Origin: Terriglobales bacterium | GTDB lineage: Bacteria > Acidobacteriota > Terriglobia > Terriglobales > Acidobacteriaceae | Assembly: GCA_035457425.1 (NCBI GenBank) | Contig: DATIBR010000184.1 | Coordinates: forward strand, 1-56,004 | Reading direction: 5' to 3' | Length of the DNA stretch: 56,004 nucleotides | Shown: positions 51,203 through 56,004 of the stretch, in pieces | Layout of the letters: each line of letters opens with the position of its first letter | Position numbering within the stretch: position 1 is the first letter of the stretch | Program-made: the position numbers and the translations under genes | Notes under the pieces: model-generated | What the model was told of the DNA's origin: nothing | The model's database searches: none | The model's input: the letters and a program-made list of their open reading frames with translations, nothing else

Positions 51203-51215
51203 GTATATAATTCCG
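51191..51215 (-). repeat. Terminal inverted repeat, right end
   Basis: Read inward on the minus strand it begins CGGAATTAT and ends ACAAACCCA like the left end; 20 of 25 positions match. Confidence 0.85.
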
Positions 51216-51223
51216 CCGTCAAA
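51216..51223. repeat. Target-site duplication, right
   Basis: CCGTCAAA, identical to 48452-48459. The last A begins the palindrome AATCCCCGGGGATT. Confidence 0.85.
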
Positions 51224-51258
51224 ATCCCCGGGGATTCGTGAAAAATCCCCGGGGGATT
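51223..51258. repeat. Two copies of an AATCCCCGGGGATT palindrome
   Basis: A perfect 14-bp palindrome (51223-51236) recurs at 51244-51258 with one extra G, both followed by CG. A partial third (CAATCCCCGAG) follows at about 51264. Confidence 0.65.
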
Positions 51259-51374
51259 CGCCTCAATCCCCGAGATCAAGATGGAAAAGAGCCGCGGAGC
51301 TGCAAGCGATGAGAAGGCGAAAGTCAGAGTAGCCGGTGGATAACAAGATGTCAAGATAATTATCAGGATTCGGT

Positions 51375-51417
51375 CCCACCCTTTCGCTCGCACAGATCGC
51401 TCGCGAAAAGGATGGGG
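51375..51417. repeat. Imperfect palindromic intergenic repeat
   Basis: CCCACCCTTTCGC pairs with GCGAAAAGGATGGGG across a 15-nt loop. The rest of the gap to the ABC gene (51224-51560) has GGGTGGGCCACCC at about 51464 and no credible gene. Confidence 0.5.
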
Positions 51418-51560
51418 CACCCTCAGGAGTGTTCACGCTGTGAAGACTTCGACTCAACCAGAAGGGTGGGCCACCCGCCGCTGGTTATGGTGGGCCGGGC
51501 GGCTGAAAAGTCAAACGCGCTACGTCAGGGTGGGAGAAGCGATCGCCACAGCGAGAGCAA

Positions 51561-51595
51561 AAGGAAAGCGCCGGCGAGTCGCCGGCGCTTTCCTT
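51561..51595 (-). terminator. Terminator of the MacA-like/ATPase operon
   Basis: A perfect 16-bp stem with loop AGT (51561-51576 with 51580-51595); on the minus strand the stem ends in CTTTCCTTTTGC. Confidence 0.9.
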
Positions 51596-51608
51596 AACAA
51601 GATTTCGC

Positions 51609-52379
<771 letters not shown>

Positions 52380-52482
52380 GTTGGCGGTCTCCCCGTTTGG
52401 CACCCGGCCCCAGCGGGGCGGGGTACACGTCTCTCAGGCTAGTAAACGGATTAGACGGCCCTGCGGTTCCAAGGTTTAGGGA

Positions 52483-53817
52483 TTATCCCTCTTTTTTCGG
52501 GGCGGCGTTGTTTACCTTCACGGTGGCGCCGTTCTTCAGGCTGCGCAGCACCTTGTAGCTGCCGGTGACGATCTCGTCGCCCTCGGTCAGGCCGCTGGTC
52601 ACTTCGACGTCGGTGGTGCCGGTGATGCCGGTCTGCACGGGCTTGAACTGGACCTTGGCCTGCTTGCCCTTGCCGGTGACGACGAAGACGCCCTGCAGCT
52701 CTTCCTTGGCGTCCTTGGCCGACGATGGAGCGGCCGCTTCCACGCCGCCCTTGCCTTTCTTCTCCTCCAAGTCGCCCTTGGTGCGCAGGGTGAGAGCCTG
52801 GAGCGGGATGGCGAGCGCGTTCTGGCGCGAGGCGGTCGTGATCTTGGCCGTGGTCGAGAGGCCCGGCCGCAGGTTCTCCGGCGGGTTGGTCAGGGTGACG
52901 ACCACCTTGAAGTCCTTCGCCTCCTGCGTGCCCGCGGTGGTCTGCGAGGTAGCCAGGCCGGTGGAGCGGAGGATGGCGATATTGCCGATCTCGGTCACCT
53001 TGCCGGGGAACTTCTTGCCGGGAATGGCGTCGATGGAGACTTCGGCGTCCTGGCCGAGCTTCACGTTGACGATGTCGGTCTCGTCGACGCGGACCTCGGC
53101 GGTGATGACCGACATGTCGGCGAGGGTCATGAGGGTGGAGCCGGGGGAGTTCTGGATTCCGACGACGACGGTCTCGCCTTCGCGCACCGGCAGGCTGGTG
53201 ACCACGCCGTCGTAGGGAGCGAGGTACTGCGTCTTGCTGAGGACGTCGGAGGCGCGCGTCAAGGTGGCGGAGCTCTGCGCGATGCGCTTATTGGCGGATT
53301 CGTTCTGCGCCTTGGCCTGCGCCAGCGCGGCGGCGGCGGAATCGAAGGCGCTCTTCCTGGCGTCGAAGTCGGACTTGGGGATCAGGCCGGACTGGTAGAG
53401 GCCCTGCGCGCGCTGCCAGTCGAGGCGGGTGCGCTCCTCGTCGGCCTTGGCGCGCTCGAGCCCGGCCTGGGCCGCGACCGCGTCGGTGCGCGAGACGTCG
53501 AGCCCGGCGCGCATCGCGTTCACGTCGGCGGAGGACTGCACGTTCTCCAGTTGCGCCAGCAGCTGGCCGCGTTTCACGTGGTCGCCTTCCTTCACATACA
53601 GGCGCACGATCTTGCCGAACGCGTTGGCCCCGATGTTGACGTAGGTCTTGGGCTTGATCTCGCCCGACGCGCTGACGATGCTGGCCAGGTCCTCGCGCCC
53701 CACCTTGCCGGTGGTCACCTCCGGCGCGCTCGACCCGGAGAACGCCACCGAGCCCCACACCACGAGGCCCAGGACCACAGCTACCACCACGATGATAATG
53801 ACGCGCTTCTTAGTCAT
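52483..53817 (-). CDS. Periplasmic adaptor (HlyD/MacA family)
   Basis: 444 residues. One N-terminal transmembrane helix (about 5-26) anchors a membrane-fusion protein: a lipoyl-like half (VGREDLASIVSASGEIKPKTY, VKEGDHVKRGQLLAQLE), a coiled-coil hairpin (about 100-190), the second lipoyl half (LAPYDGVVTSLPVREGE), then beta-barrel and MP domains. In MacAB-type pumps such an adaptor links the permease to an outer-membrane channel. The ATPase follows 103 bp downstream. Confidence 0.9.
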   Translation of the reverse strand: MTKKRVIIIVVVAVVLGLVVWGSVAFSGSSAPEVTTGKVGREDLASIVSASGEIKPKTYVNIGANAFGKIVRLYVKEGDHVKRGQLLAQLENVQSSADVNAMRAGLDVSRTDAVAAQAGLERAKADEERTRLDWQRAQGLYQSGLIPKSDFDARKSAFDSAAAALAQAKAQNESANKRIAQSSATLTRASDVLSKTQYLAPYDGVVTSLPVREGETVVVGIQNSPGSTLMTLADMSVITAEVRVDETDIVNVKLGQDAEVSIDAIPGKKFPGKVTEIGNIAILRSTGLATSQTTAGTQEAKDFKVVVTLTNPPENLRPGLSTTAKITTASRQNALAIPLQALTLRTKGDLEEKKGKGGVEAAAPSSAKDAKEELQGVFVVTGKGKQAKVQFKPVQTGITGTTDVEVTSGLTEGDEIVTGSYKVLRSLKNGATVKVNNAAPKKEG

Positions 53818-54160
53818 GCGACCTCAACGAGTGACCCCACAGAACAGATACGGGGAACGGGGGCACACGGCTCCCTCTTTTTTGCGGCCCGCGGAATGCG
53901 CAAGCTGGCTTGCGACAACTCGCTTGGGTGGGTTTTTCCCGGGTGCTACCCCGCATTATACCTTTGCTCCCCGCCACTTACGTAGCACGAAGTGGCAAGG
54001 TGTCGCGGTCGCCTTCCGGCCGCCGCCGACGTCTAATCGGCAGGGGTGGGTCGCAGCCGGATTAAGGTGAATTGAGGTGCCGCATGCCTTGCCACTCGGA
54101 ACCGAATGAACCTACAATGAATGCACCTCGAAAGCGCCCCTGAAGGAATGGTGTCTGCGT
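53818..54160. other. Divergent control region
   Basis: On the minus strand a perfect TATAAT lies at 53960-53955, about 138 bp before the adaptor start, with no good -35. GCAAGC / GCTTGC forms a small hairpin in that leader. The + strand promoter for the GWxTD gene is at 54089. No gene is seen. Confidence 0.55.
54089..54118 (+). promoter_or_regulatory. Promoter of the GWxTD protein gene
   Basis: TTGCCA (54089-54094), an 18-bp spacer and TACAAT (54113-54118); each hexamer matches five of six consensus bases. It is 42 bp before the start codon. Confidence 0.7.
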
Positions 54161-55870
54161 ATGAACTTCCGTAAGATCCGTCATTTTGCTGCCCTTGCCT
54201 TGGCGCTGCTGCTCTGCCTCGGCGGCAGCCTGCTGAGCGCCCAGGATGCCAAGACGACGGCCCAGCCGGAGGATCCGCTCAATCGCCCGCTGACGGACAA
54301 GGAGAAGAAGGAGAAGGCCAAGTCCCTCAAGAAGGAGCTGAGCCAGACGTACAAGAGCTGGCTCAACGAGGACGTGCGCTACATCATCACGGACGAGGAG
54401 ATGGCGGCATTCAAGCAGCTCTCCAACGACGAGGAGCGCGACAACTTCATCGAGCAGTTCTGGCTGCGGCGCGATCCCACGCCCGACACCATCGAGAACG
54501 AATACAAGGAAGAGCACTACCGCCGCATCGCGTACGCGAATGAGCACTTCGCCGCCGGCAAGCAGGGATGGCGCACCGACCGCGGCCGGATCTACGTGGT
54601 CTTCGGTCCGCCCGACCAGATCGATTCGCACCCCTCCGGGGGCCGCTATAACCGCCCGATGGATGAGGGCGGCGGGAGCACCTCCACCTTCCCGTTCGAG
54701 ACCTGGCGCTACCGCTACCTGGATGAGATCGGCCAGGAGGTGGAGATCGAGTTCGTCGATACCTGCATGTGCGGCGATTACCACATGACCATCGACCGCT
54801 CGGAGAAGGACGCGCTGCTCAACACGCCGAACGGGGGCCTGACGCTCTACGAAGAGATGGGCATGGCCGGCAAGGCGGACCGCTGGACCAGGGGCGGCCC
54901 GGAGCGCATCGGACGCGGTCCGTTCAGCGGCCGCGAGAACATGGACACGAGCAAGTACTTCGACCGGCTCGACCGAATGGGCAAGCTGTTGCGGGCGCCG
55001 GCGATCAAGTTCAAGGACCTGGACGAGGTCGTCAGCCACAAGATCCGCTACAACCTGATGCCGTTCGACGTGCGTACGGACTTCGTGCGCGTGACCAGCG
55101 ACACCGTGCTGGTGCCGGTCACCATCCAGGTGAAGAACAAGGACATCACGTTCGCATCCAAGGAAGGCATCCAGCGCGGGGTGGTCAACATCTTCGGCCG
55201 CGTGACGTCGATGACCGGGCGCATCATGCAGACGTTCGAGGACACGGTACAGATCGACGTCCCGAACGAGCTGCTCGACAAGACGCGTGAGAACGTTTCG
55301 CTGTACTGGAAGGCGCTGCCGCTGCGCCCGGGGCGCTACCGCCTCGATGTCGTGGTGAAGGACGTGAACGGCGACCGCCTGGGAACGTGGCAAAGCCGCG
55401 GCGGGCTGGTGGTGCCGAGCTACGATGAGGACCGCCTCGCAACCTCGAGCCTGATCCTGGCCGACCAGATGGAGAAGGTCGCGACCAAGGACATCGGCGG
55501 CGGCAACTTCGTCATCGGAAATACCAAGGTGCGTCCGCGCGTGGAGCCCTCCGACGGCAAGCCCGCGACGTTCAAGCGTTCGCAGCGCATGAACCTGTGG
55601 ATGCAGGTCTACAACCTCGGAATCGACGAGAAGACGAAGAAGCCGTCGGCGACCATCGAATACGACGTGGTGAACACCGCGACCAACAAAGCCGTGTTGC
55701 ACACCAGCGAATCGACCGCGCAGATGGGCAACGTGGGCGAGCAGGTGACGCTGGAGAAGTCGCTGGCGCTGAACGGACTGGAGCCCGGCACCTACCAGAT
55801 CACGGTGAAGGTGAACGACTCGGTTTCGAAGCAGACGCTGATGCCGACCGCCAAGTTCACGGTCGAGTAG
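54161..55870 (+). CDS. Secreted GWxTD domain protein
   Basis: 569 residues. A signal peptide spans about 1-27. The GWxTD domain lies at about 55-215: KSWLNEDVRYIITDEE, FIEQFWLRRDPTP, and the name motif GWRTDRGRIYVVFGPPDQI near residue 137. The C-terminal half (about 300-569) is beta-rich with two Ig-like segments. The domain is common in Acidobacteriota and related phyla; its function is not established. The next gene also encodes a secreted protein. Confidence 0.9.
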   Translation: MNFRKIRHFAALALALLLCLGGSLLSAQDAKTTAQPEDPLNRPLTDKEKKEKAKSLKKELSQTYKSWLNEDVRYIITDEEMAAFKQLSNDEERDNFIEQFWLRRDPTPDTIENEYKEEHYRRIAYANEHFAAGKQGWRTDRGRIYVVFGPPDQIDSHPSGGRYNRPMDEGGGSTSTFPFETWRYRYLDEIGQEVEIEFVDTCMCGDYHMTIDRSEKDALLNTPNGGLTLYEEMGMAGKADRWTRGGPERIGRGPFSGRENMDTSKYFDRLDRMGKLLRAPAIKFKDLDEVVSHKIRYNLMPFDVRTDFVRVTSDTVLVPVTIQVKNKDITFASKEGIQRGVVNIFGRVTSMTGRIMQTFEDTVQIDVPNELLDKTRENVSLYWKALPLRPGRYRLDVVVKDVNGDRLGTWQSRGGLVVPSYDEDRLATSSLILADQMEKVATKDIGGGNFVIGNTKVRPRVEPSDGKPATFKRSQRMNLWMQVYNLGIDEKTKKPSATIEYDVVNTATNKAVLHTSESTAQMGNVGEQVTLEKSLALNGLEPGTYQITVKVNDSVSKQTLMPTAKFTVE

Positions 55871-55914
55871 AGGAACGAAGGCGCTCCCGGAGCTGTACGC
55901 GCGAGGTTAGAGAA

Positions 55915-56004
55915 TTGACCCGTAGGCTCCCATGGATCTCGTTGTTGCTGGTGCTGGCGCTGCCGGCCTGGGCCGCGCCGCGCACCGCGACGGTCTCCGG
56001 CCTG
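55915..56004 (+). CDS. Secreted protein, N-terminal fragment
   Basis: The window ends 30 codons into this gene. TTG start with GAGG about nine bases upstream. The fragment reads as a signal peptide (TRRLPWISLLLVLALPAWA, cleavage near AWAAP) followed by RTATVSGL, which resembles the beginning of a carboxypeptidase-regulatory-like repeat but is too short to assign. Confidence 0.65.
   Translation, partial: MTRRLPWISLLLVLALPAWAAPRTATVSGL

Larger units (their letters stand above)
48460..51215 (-). mobile_element. IS1595-type element with four cargo genes
   Basis: 2756 bp bounded by 25-bp imperfect inverted repeats and an 8-bp direct duplication of CCGTCAAA. All five genes point the same way and fill the element almost end to end: transposase (promoter-proximal), HTH-DUF433 protein, PIN-like protein and two tiny proteins. 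The base composition is visibly less GC-rich than the surrounding chromosome. Because duplication, ends and transposase are intact, a fairly recent insertion is likely. IS1595-family elements are known to carry passenger genes at times; this particular cargo is not one I know. Confidence 0.87.

Overview
The window is GC-rich, densely packed bacterial chromosome that reads as a member of the Acidobacteriota. This is an inference from several features together: a GWxTD-domain secreted protein, a DUF885 peptidase-like protein, a hopanoid-associated glycosyltransferase (HpnB), a dcw cluster whose MurE carries the meso-diaminopimelate signature, many signal-peptide proteins, and intergenic heptanucleotide repeats. 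No ribosomal RNA is present and there is one tRNA (Glu, CUC).

Region by region. 1-10 kb is central metabolism and signalling: the end of a thiolase, a Nudix hydrolase, a patatin-like lipase, citrate synthase, a secreted protein with a TQGYWK motif, a PilZ protein, a NarL-type two-component pair, and an operon of a GAF protein (resembling free-methionine-sulfoxide reductase) with a split transketolase. Three GTGA-N6-TCAC palindromes lie in this stretch. 10-19.7 kb holds tRNA-Glu, small membrane and PilZ proteins, a metallophosphoesterase, a VanX-like dipeptidase, a DUF885 protein, an ABC ATPase-permease-esterase operon and a small ECF-like sigma factor. 19.8-28.3 kb holds an ammonium transporter fused to CBS domains, secreted proteins, a four-gene HpnB operon and a Tat-exported M24 peptidase.

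28.3-47.5 kb is the division and cell-wall (dcw) cluster on the + strand: mraZ, rsmH, a 61-residue unknown ORF, ftsL, ftsI, murE, murF, mraY, murD, ftsW, murG, murC, ftsQ, ftsA, ftsZ and a compact penicillin-binding transpeptidase. A consensus promoter and three 10-nt MraZ-box repeats precede mraZ. The genes make the lipid II precursor (MurC-F, MraY, MurG) and the divisome core (FtsL, FtsI, FtsW, FtsQ, FtsA, FtsZ). murB and ddl are absent.

48.45-51.22 kb is the most unusual part: a complete 2756-bp IS1595-type mobile element with 25-bp imperfect terminal inverted repeats and a perfect 8-bp target duplication. Besides its transposase it carries four co-directional cargo genes: an HTH-DUF433 antitoxin-like protein, a PIN-like toxin candidate lacking the usual first aspartate, and two very small proteins. 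The flanks are repeat-rich non-coding DNA. 51.6-56 kb holds a MacA/MacB-like adaptor and ATPase without a permease, the GWxTD protein and the start of another secreted protein.

Start codons were placed by ribosome-binding sites, domain boundaries and promoter positions. Very long antisense ORFs typical of high-GC DNA were not annotated.
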